Part shown: one piece after another, positions 1 through 7,191 of the stretch
Numbering within the stretch: the first letter of the stretch is position 1
Layout: each line of letters opens with the position of its first letter
Origin: Chloroflexota bacterium
GTDB lineage: Bacteria; Chloroflexota; UBA6077; CF-72
Direction: 5' to 3'
Assembly: GCA_019239775.1 (NCBI GenBank)
Contig: JAFAZN010000341.1
Location: forward strand, 1-39,779
Length of the DNA stretch: 39,779 nucleotides
The notes under the pieces: generated by a model
What the model was told of the DNA's origin: nothing
Databases searched by the model: none
The model's input: the letters and a program-made list of their open reading frames with translations, nothing else
Position numbers and translations under genes: made by a program

Positions 1-372
1 GATCTCGCCAGCGTTTTCGCCCGACTTGATCTTCAGCCGCATGCGCACCTTCAGCGGCGCGGCAAACGTGAGGTCGTGCTCGCGGCAGTCGTCCTCGCTC
101 ATCTTGGGCTGGCCGAACGAGTACCCCGGCTCGCTGGGATCCGGGCCGGGTACCGCCAGCTCGAGATCCATGTTGCGACTGGTGAAGTCCTGGATCGGGG
201 AGATTTCGGCAAACAGCTCTTTGAGCCCCTCGCGCACGAACCACTCGAAGGAATCAAGCTGGACTTTGATCAGATTGGGGATGGGCACGAACTCGGTGAT
301 TCGGGCGAACGAATGCCGGGCAGCACCGTCCGGAAGAGCGAGGGAGACAGGACGAGCCTCTGCGAGTGCCAT
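1..372 (-). CDS. rpoB: RNA polymerase beta subunit, N-terminal fragment
   Basis: This is the first 124 codons of RpoB, the catalytic-core beta subunit of RNA polymerase; the rest lies beyond the left edge. The translation contains the family hallmark near residues 20-45 (FARITEFVPIPNLIKVQLDS followed by FEWFVREGLKELF) and then an ISPIQDF stretch, which is the start of the beta protrusion domain. The ATG at 370-372 is preceded by a GGAGGTG ribosome binding site at 385-391, 12 bases away. The reading frame is open to base 1. About 190 bases separate it from the solute-binding protein gene upstream on the same strand, so rpoB seems to have its own promoter there; I could not pick a convincing one. 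The usual upstream neighbours rplJ and rplL are absent. The identification is secure from sequence. Confidence 0.95.
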   Translation of the reverse strand, partial: MALAEARPVSLALPDGAARHSFARITEFVPIPNLIKVQLDSFEWFVREGLKELFAEISPIQDFTSRNMDLELAVPGPDPSEPGYSFGQPKMSEDDCREHDLTFAAPLKVRMRLKIKSGENAGEI

Positions 373-561
373 GTTGCTGTTTCACACCTCCGGTTTTCGC
401 GCATTTCGCCGACGTCCAGTTTCAGGTGCAGCGCTTCAGCAGCGAACTATGCGACATGCCCTGGGGCTTGCGGCAAGAGGACCTGGAGGGTGTACAGTTA
501 AGGTGAGGGGAGAGGCGCGCGAAAGCGGCCCGGCGCAGGCGCTAGTCGGTGGGCGGCTGCG

Positions 562-2232
562 TCAGCCTAACCAAGTCTCGTCGTAGTACAGCTTCTCGGC
601 TCGCGTGTAGGCGATGCCATGCACTTTGTTAGAAGTGGCCACGCGCGGGCGTTTTGACGTGACGACCATTGCCCACTGCTGATCCAGGAAGTAGTTGCGC
701 CAGGTCGCGTAGGCTTGCTGCTGTTTGGCGGGGTCGACTTCCGTCAAGATCGCATAGTCGATGTCTTTGAAGTCGTCCGGTTTGAAGCCGGCACGGTTGC
801 TCGTGTAGCCGAATGTTGGACTCGCGGAGAGCACACCGGCGTGCAAATGCCCGACCGTGGACGTACCCGAAGCGATGCCGCTGTAATTCACGGCCGACAG
901 CATCTGCGCCAGCGTGGGATTGTCGAACGGACGGATGTTGATCTTCATGCCGATGCTGCCAAGATCGGCCTGATAGATCTGAGAGATGCTGGACCACTCC
1001 GTGGCGTCACTGGTGGAGTTGATATTGAAGTCCATCTCGACGCCTGACAATCCAGCATTCGCCAACAGGGATTTTGCTTTGTCGAGGTCGAACGCGTAGT
1101 GCTGGTCGGCAGACTGATCGTAGGCTGGCGAACTCGGATAGTACGGGATGTTCTTCGGTGCGCCAACGTTCTGGAGGACCGTGTCAGCGATGCGCTGCCG
1201 ATCGAGCGCGTAGCTCATCGCCTGGCGGAGGAGCTTGTTATTTGTCGGCGGTTGCGTCGTGTTGAACGTGATCACGTATGAGTCGCCGGCAATGTTATTG
1301 AAGACCACCTGCCAATTCGGATCTTTCTCGTAGCGCGCCGTATCGCGGATCGGCGGCGTATCGACAGCATCCAGCTGGCCCGCCTCCAGCGCAACCAGCA
1401 TGCTCTGTGGATCCTTGAAGATCTGGAAACGGATGCCATCGAGATATGGCAAGCCCTTTTTCCAATAGTTCGGACTCTTGACCAACGTGAGGTGGTCGCC
1501 CTGCACGTACTCCTGGAACTTGAACGGACCTGTACCGACCGGGTTTAGCTTGCCATCCGGCTGTGCCATTGTCTGCTGGTCCAGAATGTTGAGAACGTGA
1601 ATGTAATCCGCGATGGCCGGCCAGGGCTGGTCGCTCTTGATAATGATCGTGTACTTGTCTGGCACTTCGACGGACGTCAGCAGGATGCGGAACGCGCGCA
1701 GCACACCAGCCGAGACTTTGGGATCGTTGGAGCGGTCGATCTGCCACTTCACGTCGTCGCTGGTGAGTTCCCGTCCGCTGTGGAACTGGACTCCTTTGCG
1801 GAGGTTCACTTTGAGCGAACGGAAGTCACTGCTGAGCTCGAAACTCTCGGCCAGCTCAGGGCTGAGGTTCAGCTTTTCATCCTCCTGGCCGAGGTTGTTG
1901 AAGATGGGATAGGTCACGTCGAAGGCTGCGCCGAAGTCGTTGCCGTCGAGTGACGGCAAGTCGCCAACAATGCCCATGCGGAGGACGCCACCCGGCTTCG
2001 CCTGGGCTGCTGGCGGCGGCGCCGGCACCACCACACCAATGGTACTCACGGGAGCCGCGGCGTTCGGCGCGGACGCGACGGCAGTTGGTGCGGGCGGACT
2101 GGTCGGCGCCGCTGGCGTATTCGGGCTAGATGGGACTGGCGTGGTGCACGCGGCCAATAAGGCCACACCCGCACCGGAGAACAGCATGCCCAATACGTCT
2201 CGGCGGGTACGGATGAGGCGCCTCGTGCCCAT
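562..2232 (-). CDS. Peptide/nickel-type ABC transporter substrate-binding lipoprotein (SBP family 5)
   Basis: This encodes a 556-residue extracytoplasmic binding protein of the DppA/OppA family (SBP_bac_5), which captures peptides or similar solutes for an ABC importer. The chosen ATG (2230-2232) has AGGAG seven bases upstream; a longer reading frame upstream lacks such a site. The N-terminus has a twin-arginine-like motif (TRRDVLG), a hydrophobic stretch and a lipobox LAAC with Cys29, then a Pro/Ala/Thr linker to about residue 70. The mature part shows the family pattern: PSLDG, an FHSGRELTSDDVKW segment and an NPVGTGPFKF segment. No permease or ATPase is next to it, so it is an orphan here. 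Substrate cannot be told from sequence. Family call is firm, substrate unknown. Confidence 0.9.
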   Translation of the reverse strand: MGTRRLIRTRRDVLGMLFSGAGVALLAACTTPVPSSPNTPAAPTSPPAPTAVASAPNAAAPVSTIGVVVPAPPPAAQAKPGGVLRMGIVGDLPSLDGNDFGAAFDVTYPIFNNLGQEDEKLNLSPELAESFELSSDFRSLKVNLRKGVQFHSGRELTSDDVKWQIDRSNDPKVSAGVLRAFRILLTSVEVPDKYTIIIKSDQPWPAIADYIHVLNILDQQTMAQPDGKLNPVGTGPFKFQEYVQGDHLTLVKSPNYWKKGLPYLDGIRFQIFKDPQSMLVALEAGQLDAVDTPPIRDTARYEKDPNWQVVFNNIAGDSYVITFNTTQPPTNNKLLRQAMSYALDRQRIADTVLQNVGAPKNIPYYPSSPAYDQSADQHYAFDLDKAKSLLANAGLSGVEMDFNINSTSDATEWSSISQIYQADLGSIGMKINIRPFDNPTLAQMLSAVNYSGIASGTSTVGHLHAGVLSASPTFGYTSNRAGFKPDDFKDIDYAILTEVDPAKQQQAYATWRNYFLDQQWAMVVTSKRPRVATSNKVHGIAYTRAEKLYYDETWLG

Positions 2233-2281
2233 ATCAGATCTCCTATATCTGGTCGTATCGGGTGGTCGGCATAATACAGCG

Positions 2282-3246
2282 GTGGCCGCATCGCGCATTC
2301 TCACAACACACGCCGGTAGGCTCCCACGGCCGGCCGATCTCATTGACCGTTCTCGGGCGCACCGCGCAGCCTTGCATCCAATCCAAGCCTGGGCACCGGC
2401 GAGTTCCCGGACTGGGTGCGTGGGCCTTCACCGCGAGTCCAGTTCCCCACGTGCGACGGACCCGTGGAATTGAAAGATCCGTCACAGGTGCGACGGGATA
2501 TCGCTACGTTCACATCGGCGCTTGAGCAGACGGGACAGAGCGAGGCATTCATGTCTGCAGCTTCGCCAGGTGTGATCGAGACGTTCATGCCGACGACCTA
2601 CTATTCATCGGACCGCGCCTATCTCGAAGCACTGGCGAGTGCGATGTCTGACGAATACCGTGCGATCGTGCAGGCTGGCTACATCCTGCAAGTCGATTGC
2701 CCGGACCTGGCGATGTCGCGAACAATGCGGTTTTCACATCTGAGCGACGACGAATTCAAGCGGCTCGCGCGAATGCACGTCGAGGTGCTCAACCGGGCAC
2801 TCGATGGTCTTCCACGTGCGCGCACTCGACTCCACCTGTGCTGGGGTAACTATGAGGGCCCGCACAATCACGATATTCCGCTGCAGGAGATCGTCGACAT
2901 TGCCCTGGAGGCGAATGTCGGTGCGCTCTCGTTCGAGGCCGCCAATCCGCGGCACGAGCACGAATGGACGGTCTTTCAGAGCAAAACACTGCCGGATGAC
3001 CTGGTGCTCATTCCCGGAGTGATCGACACATGCACGAATTACATCGAGCATCCGGAGCTTGTCGCGCAGCGTATTGGGCGCTTTGCGGACATCGTTGGAC
3101 CGGAGCGTGTGATTGCTGGAACTGACTGTGGCTTCGGAACGTCCGTGGGACCACGGCACGTGGCGCCCAGCATTGCATGGGCCAAATTGCAAAGCCTGGT
3201 GGAAGGCGCCGCGCTTGCAAGTGAGCGGTACCAGGTCGTGGCGTGA
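2282..3246 (+). pseudogene. Broken MetE-like (cobalamin-independent methionine synthase II family) gene
   Basis: The piece at about 2294-2345 reads RILTTHAGRLPRPADLI, the N-terminal signature of MetE-C-like methyltransferases, in one frame. The rest of the protein continues in another frame from about 2347 (a stop lies at 2344-2346), entering at GEFPDWVRG and ending at 3246. Compared with the intact relative at 24754-25941, about 80 residues are missing between these parts, including the IVNDGE segment, so a deletion plus frameshift is inferred. The C-terminal half keeps the family zinc-ligand motifs (HLCWGN, FEAANPRHEHE, GTDCG). A 276-residue product could still start at 2416 (ATG), and that open frame might be expressed, but it would lack the N-terminal part of the barrel. 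The GTG at 2282 is a possible original start. Confidence 0.72.
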
Positions 3247-3294
3247 AGGTTTACGTCGCCCAGCGCAACGCTACTCTCAACCAGGCTCAGAACC

Positions 3295-3786
3295 CTACTT
3301 CAGGAGATGCACGACCGTCGTTTCGGTGTTCGACGGATCCGGCGTCGGATCTCCATACATCTCCCACACAATTCCGGCGGACTCCCTTCGGTTCTCCACC
3401 ATAAATTGTTCGATCGCGGAATACGCCTCGTTCAACCGGTTGTACGCTCCCCGGTGGACGGCGACCGCCGCCTCGCCTCGTGGCGTTTCAGTCGCGTACA
3501 CCTCGCCCGCGGTTTCAAACGTGCGCGTGACCTCGACGCCAAAGTCGCACACGATCGGTGCGCCCGGCTGCTTCGGGTTGTGGTAGACGAAGATGTTGTG
3601 GCCGTCAGTCCACAGCCCCGGCTGGCTGCGAATGAACTCCCAGACCTTGTCCAGCGCAGGCCCCCACGCGGAGCCGACCGCACCGACTGCAACCTCGCGC
3701 CGCACCGCGGCCAACCGGCGGGGCTGAACGCTCGTTAGGCTAACGGAGACCGGCATTCCTGGATGGTAGGGGAAGCCCGTGGTCAT
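3295..3786 (-). CDS. GyrI-like / AraC effector-binding domain protein
   Basis: A 163-residue stand-alone GyrI-like domain (SHV/SOUL-type fold, also the effector-binding domain of AraC and MerR regulators). Such proteins bind small hydrophobic ligands; some hydrolyse cyclopropanoid or other xenobiotics. Family features seen are an LAAVRREVAVGAVG strand near the N-terminus, a PGLWTDGHNIFVYHNP segment, the strand around VCDFGVEVTRTF, and GEAAVAVHRGAYNRLNEAYSA near residue 110, followed by WEMYGDPTPDPSNTETTV near the end, typical of the C-terminal strand. No DNA-binding domain is attached. Start is ATG at 3784-3786; its GGAGG site is 13 bases upstream and is better placed for a three-codon open frame that overlaps the start (see findings). 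It is divergent from the CGNR gene. Ligand unknown. Confidence 0.85.
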   Translation of the reverse strand: MTTGFPYHPGMPVSVSLTSVQPRRLAAVRREVAVGAVGSAWGPALDKVWEFIRSQPGLWTDGHNIFVYHNPKQPGAPIVCDFGVEVTRTFETAGEVYATETPRGEAAVAVHRGAYNRLNEAYSAIEQFMVENRRESAGIVWEMYGDPTPDPSNTETTVVHLLK

Positions 3787-4017
3787 TGGGTCATTGCTTC
3801 CTCCGCTCGATGGCGCGCAGGGCGTCGGCTGCTGTCCACCGTGCTGCGCCTGCCAGGAATCCCGATCAGGTCCGAACCACCTCGCACGCTGGTCACGGCG
3901 TATAGCCAGCCCAGGAACGGCTGTTGGCGACCCAGGGCTGGATGGTCAGCGCTTCGGCTGTGATCGGTTACGAATGTCTTGTGCAGCCTAGCGGGGTTCC
4001 AGTAACCTGTCAATAGG

Positions 4018-4605
4018 ATGCAGCTGGTTACGCTTGACGCGGCGCCGAATGCCGCGGGGCAGCCGTTGTTCGTGGAGTTCGTAAACACGCTCCACTGGTA
4101 CGAAGGCGCGCCCATCGAGTTGATCGGCAGCGAGCCGGAGTTTGCCGCGTGGTTACTGGAGCATGGATTGCCGGCGGTCGATGTGCCGGGTTGTCTGCCC
4201 GAGGTCCACCGCCTGCGAGAGCATGTACGCGGCGCAACCGAAGCGCTCACACGCCGGCGCGAGGTGCCTGAGGTGGATATGCAGGCGCTGCAAATCGCGC
4301 TATCCGCTCCAACTGGCAGCCTGCGGCTGGTGGACTCTCAGAGCGCACGGCCTCAGCTGAACTTTGCGACGGACGCTGCCGCTGCTGACGTGTTCAGTTT
4401 TGAAATTGCGCTTTCGGTCGCGCTCTTCTTGCGGTCTCCGCAACGCAAGCGGCTGAAGCTGTGCGCAAATCCAGGCTGTGGTTTTGCATTTGTGGACACG
4501 TCGATCAATGCAACGCGCCGCTGGTGCTTCATGCGCTTCTGTGGCAACCGCGTAAAGGTCCGTGCTTTTCGTGGTCGCCAGAAAACAGGTGGCCGAGCGC
4601 TATGA
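4018..4605 (+). CDS. ABATE/CGNR zinc-finger protein (putative transcriptional regulator)
   Basis: This 195-residue protein has an N-terminal stress-associated ABATE-like domain (FVEFVNTLHW at about residues 18-27) and a C-terminal CGNR zinc finger. The finger is clear: Cys149 and Cys154 in CANPGCGFAF, then Cys170 and Cys175 in RRWCFMRFCGNRVKVR. Proteins of this family are thought to bind DNA and are common in actinobacteria and Chloroflexota; targets are mostly unknown. Start ATG at 4018 is the first in frame after a short AATAGG, a weak ribosome site. It diverges from the GyrI-like gene and converges with the winged-helix gene; about 77 bases separate the latter two with no clear terminator. 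Family call firm, role inferred. Confidence 0.88.
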   Translation: MQLVTLDAAPNAAGQPLFVEFVNTLHWYEGAPIELIGSEPEFAAWLLEHGLPAVDVPGCLPEVHRLREHVRGATEALTRRREVPEVDMQALQIALSAPTGSLRLVDSQSARPQLNFATDAAAADVFSFEIALSVALFLRSPQRKRLKLCANPGCGFAFVDTSINATRRWCFMRFCGNRVKVRAFRGRQKTGGRAL

Positions 4606-4682
4606 CGCCGCGGAGCCAGATGCGGATCGGACGTATCAGCCGCTTGTTTGTGTTATGTCAACTAAGCGGGTGGGCGCCGCGG

Positions 4683-4910
4683 TCAGAACTTGATGCCCAG
4701 TGCGGCTCGGCCGCGGGGGTGGACGCGATACAGGGTTTCGGGGCGACCGAGTGGGCCAACGACGGTGGCGTAGCCCTCTGAGACCAGCCGGTTGAGAGCT
4801 GTGCACACGTCGGCCCAATGGCCTGCGCTGAGTCGGTGCGCTAGCTCGTTCGTTGTCAACGGACCGGCCTGCGCCAGTTCGCGTAGAAGCCGTTCATCGA
4901 GCGAATCCAC
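4683..4910 (-). CDS. Small winged-helix DNA-binding protein
   Basis: A 75-residue protein that is essentially one winged-helix domain: LDERLLRELAQAGPLTTNE for helices 1-2, a recognition-helix region around CTALNRLVSEGYATVVG, and a wing with a GRPETLYRVHPRGR turn. This is the ArsR/MarR-like layout, but I cannot name the exact family. It starts with GTG at 4908-4910. It diverges from the mycothiol-type gene at 5010 with about 100 bases between, so it may regulate that gene or itself. A GATAAT hexamer about 20 bases upstream could be a -10 box, but no good -35 was found. Function is inferred from fold only. Confidence 0.72.
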   Translation of the reverse strand: MDSLDERLLRELAQAGPLTTNELAHRLSAGHWADVCTALNRLVSEGYATVVGPLGRPETLYRVHPRGRAALGIKF

Positions 4911-5009
4911 GTGGTGCTGATTATCTACTCAGATTTTCTGCGCCGCCAGGACAAGACTGGTACATTGCTCGCAGGGCGGGTCTTCGAACTGTCGGGGAGG
5001 GACCTACAG

Positions 5010-5651
5010 GTGAATGCAGTCAAGCCAGCAACCACGGACATGTGGGACACGATTCATCACGAGCGTACGGCTCTGGCGGCCGATCTCCGACCGCTGACGG
5101 AGCCGCAGTGGGCAACGCCATCGCTCTGCACAGGCTGGACCGTTCGCGACGTGCTCGCGCATATGACTGCCACGGCGCGGACCGGTCAGGCGCAGTTCGT
5201 CGGCAAGTTTGTCGCAGCCGGCTTCAACTTCAAGAGCATGCAGTCGAAAGACATTGACTCCGAGCTAGGCAGCTCACCGGCTGAAACCCTCAGCCGTTTC
5301 AACTCCGTGCTGAACAGCTCCAAGCATCCGCCTGGACCCGCCCACACATGGCTGGGTGAAGTCCTCGTGCATTCCGAGGACATCCGTCGGCCGCTCGGCA
5401 TCCAGCATGCGTATCCACGTGATGCAGCGGTGCAGGTCGCAGACTTCTACAAGAATTCAAACCTGCTGATCGGAGCCAAGAATCGGATCAGCGGCTTGCG
5501 CTTGCGAGCCACGGACATCGACTGGTCGCACGGTGACGGTCCAGAAGTCTCAGGCCCGATTGTGTCTCTGGTTGTCGCCATGACCGGCCGGAAAGCAGTC
5601 CTTGACGACCTGGCCGGCGAGGGAGTTGCGACTTTGCGATCGCGCGCGTAG
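5010..5651 (+). CDS. Maleylpyruvate isomerase / mycothiol-dependent DinB-superfamily protein
   Basis: A 213-residue protein of the TIGR03083/TIGR03086-type family (mycothiol maleylpyruvate isomerase N-terminal domain, DinB four-helix fold). Seen are the metal-site regions: HHERTALAADL in helix 1, LCTGWTVRDVLAHM (GW-x-V-x-D-V-x-x-H) near residues 40-53, and LVHSEDIRRPLG (H-x-E-D) near residues 125-135. These give the usual His/His/His or His/Glu metal ligands. Start is taken as GTG at 5010 because GGGGAGGG lies eight bases upstream; the ATG at 5040 is the alternative. The enzyme may use a low-molecular-weight thiol, but the actual reaction is unknown. It diverges from the small winged-helix gene. 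Confidence 0.85.
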   Translation: MNAVKPATTDMWDTIHHERTALAADLRPLTEPQWATPSLCTGWTVRDVLAHMTATARTGQAQFVGKFVAAGFNFKSMQSKDIDSELGSSPAETLSRFNSVLNSSKHPPGPAHTWLGEVLVHSEDIRRPLGIQHAYPRDAAVQVADFYKNSNLLIGAKNRISGLRLRATDIDWSHGDGPEVSGPIVSLVVAMTGRKAVLDDLAGEGVATLRSRA

Positions 5652-5739
5652 TTCATTGACGCTCGGCGCCTGCCCCAGAGCACCCAGGTCGAGATCGTCG
5701 GAGCGGGACAGTAGCTCCTCTTTTCGACATCATCGAGGT

Positions 5740-6318
5740 ATGAGCACTGTATTCATGCACGCCGTGGTCTCTGTCGATGGGTTCATCGCGGACGCGGAGG
5801 ACAACGTGGGCCCGTTGTTCGAGTGGTACTTCAATGGCGACGCCGAGATCGTGGATGGCGGGCCCTTCAAGGTTTCCGCGGAGTCGGCGCGCTACGTACG
5901 GCCGATGTGGCAGCGCATCGGCACGACCATCATGGGGAGGCATCTTTTCGACCTCACCAACGGCTGGGAAGGCGTTCCGCCGGCCGGCGAGCACATCGTT
6001 GTCGTCTCACACAGGCCGCGGCCGGAGGGCTGGCATCCCGAGGCGTCCTGCCACTTCGTCACCGACGTCGGCCGCGCGATCGGCGTCGCCAAGGAGCTCG
6101 CGGGCGAGCGCGACGTTGCTCTCACAGCCGGCGATGTAGGTGGGCAGGCTCTCGCTCTGGGGCTGGTCGACGAAGTCGCGATGGACATCGTGCCGGTGGT
6201 GTTCGGGCGCGGCAAGCGGTACTTCGGGGCTGTCCACTCACAGCAGCTGCTGGAGGATCCCGACGTGGTGATTCAGGGTCGACGCGTACTCCATCTGCGC
6301 TATCGCGTGCGGCGCTGA
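5740..6318 (+). CDS. Dihydrofolate reductase / RibD C-terminal family protein
   Basis: A 192-residue NADPH-type reductase of the DHFR-like RibD_C family. It begins MSTVFMHAVVSVDGFIAD, where the SVDGFIA strand-loop is the family's cofactor/substrate motif. Further marks are IGTTIMGRHLFD, a VVVSHRP strand, the nucleotide-binding TAGDVGGQALALGLVDE region (family pattern GGxxxxxxxLxxxLVDE) and VPVVFGRGKRYFG. This fold class is widespread in soil bacteria and only partly characterised; folate reduction itself should not be assumed. A longer frame exists upstream to 5602, but the start at 5740 fits the family N-terminus; its ribosome site is a weak GAGG close to the ATG. It is followed by the inverted repeats at 6341-6469. 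Confidence 0.88.
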   Translation: MSTVFMHAVVSVDGFIADAEDNVGPLFEWYFNGDAEIVDGGPFKVSAESARYVRPMWQRIGTTIMGRHLFDLTNGWEGVPPAGEHIVVVSHRPRPEGWHPEASCHFVTDVGRAIGVAKELAGERDVALTAGDVGGQALALGLVDEVAMDIVPVVFGRGKRYFGAVHSQQLLEDPDVVIQGRRVLHLRYRVRR

Positions 6319-6340
6319 TCGGCACTCTTCCTATCGAGCC

Positions 6341-6402
6341 GCCTAGGAACGCGGCCGAAAACCCGCTCGAATGGTCGTGAACGAGCCGCTGCGTTCCTAG
6401 GC
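6341..6402. repeat. Long-loop inverted repeat 1 (12-bp perfect arms)
   Basis: The arm GCCTAGGAACGC (6341-6352) is repeated in inverse orientation as GCGTTCCTAGGC (6391-6402), with 38 bases between. Inside the loop a shorter stem (GCTCG at 6365-6369 against CGAGC at 6382-6386) could continue the helix. There is no T-run, so it is not a standard intrinsic terminator. It lies between the converging genes ending at 6318 and 6468. Confidence 0.7.
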
Positions 6403-6414
6403 GCAATCTGTCAC

Positions 6415-6469
6415 AGAAGTTCGGCCTACTGCGACTCGTGCTGCGAAGCGGCTTGTCGGCCGAACTTCT
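6415..6469. repeat. Long-loop inverted repeat 2 (12-bp perfect arms)
   Basis: The arm AGAAGTTCGGCC (6415-6426) is matched exactly by its inverse GGCCGAACTTCT (6458-6469), with a 31-base loop. The right arm includes the last bases of the alpha/beta hydrolase gene, overlapping its TAG stop (6468-6470). It follows repeat 1 by 12 bases. A transcript from either strand could form two successive hairpins here. Confidence 0.7.
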
Positions 6470-7190
6470 AGGGGTGGACGACTCCGCTGCGGCGGTTGAC
6501 GACAAAGCCTGCGCCGCGTTCGATGAATTCGGTGACCAGGTCGGCGAATGCCTCTGGGCGGTCCGCATCGGCTTCGTGGCCCGCGTCATACAGCAGGACG
6601 AAAAACGCGGTTGGCAGCTTTTCGACGTAGACCCGCCCCATCTCACTCGGAATCATCCGATCATCGGTGCCCCACACCACCAGCACCGCTGGCTGGAAGC
6701 TGGCCATCCGAGCCTCGAGCTCGGTTCGGCTCGGCGTTGAGAGACGCCGCGTCAACGCGTCCTGCACGTGGTTGTCCGGAAGGATGGCGGCTGGCGCGAC
6801 AAGCACCAAGGAGAGAATGCGCTCCGGAACCTGCAGGGCGGTCCACAACGCAAGCTTGCCACCGAACGAGTTACCCATCAGGTTGAAGCGGTCAATCCCC
6901 AGGTGGGTGATGGCCTCAGTCATGGTGCGGCCGAGATCCTCGATGGACTCGAAGCGCTCGTTTGTAGGGGAGTTGCCGAAACCCGGCACCTCGAACAGGA
7001 TCACACGATGCGTTTGCGCCAATCGTTCGTGCGATCGAGACAGCCGCAAGCCGCCGGCGCCATGGAAGTGGACAAGTGGCGCACCGGTGCCGGCTTCGAG
7101 GTAGCGAATGTGAAAACCGTCGGCGTCGACGTACTTCTCGCGAAACTGCGACGGTTCCGTGTGAGTTGAATTGGCGCGCTCGATAGCCAT
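6468..7190 (-). CDS. Alpha/beta hydrolase
   Basis: A 240-residue alpha/beta-hydrolase-fold enzyme. The oxyanion loop HFHGAGG (41-47) is followed by the nucleophile elbow GNSFGG with Ser108; WGTDD gives the acid Asp176 and AGHEADADRP gives His205. This set matches carbon-carbon or ester hydrolases of the meta-cleavage-product type, but the lid between residues 140 and 165 is short, so the protein is smaller than the usual 270-290 residues. Its ATG follows the stop of the flavin monooxygenase gene by one base (TGA-A-ATG), so the two are very likely co-transcribed and translationally coupled. A catabolic role with the monooxygenase is inferred; substrate unknown. Confidence 0.88.
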   Translation of the reverse strand: MAIERANSTHTEPSQFREKYVDADGFHIRYLEAGTGAPLVHFHGAGGLRLSRSHERLAQTHRVILFEVPGFGNSPTNERFESIEDLGRTMTEAITHLGIDRFNLMGNSFGGKLALWTALQVPERILSLVLVAPAAILPDNHVQDALTRRLSTPSRTELEARMASFQPAVLVVWGTDDRMIPSEMGRVYVEKLPTAFFVLLYDAGHEADADRPEAFADLVTEFIERGAGFVVNRRSGVVHP

Positions 7191-7191
7191 T

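Noticed and set aside
26..586. Plus-strand open frames over the left edge
   Set aside because: They are antisense to rpoB, whose minus-strand translation matches the conserved RpoB N-terminus.
3726..3738. GAACGCTCGTTAG, similar to the two TetR-type palindromes
   Set aside because: It lies inside the GyrI-like coding region, is less symmetrical and is not near a promoter; probably chance.
3783..4250. 155-codon minus-strand frame
   Set aside because: It is antisense to the CGNR zinc-finger gene and shows no domain features.
6341..6469. Calling the inverted repeats intrinsic terminators
   Set aside because: Loops are long and no T-run follows either stem on either strand.
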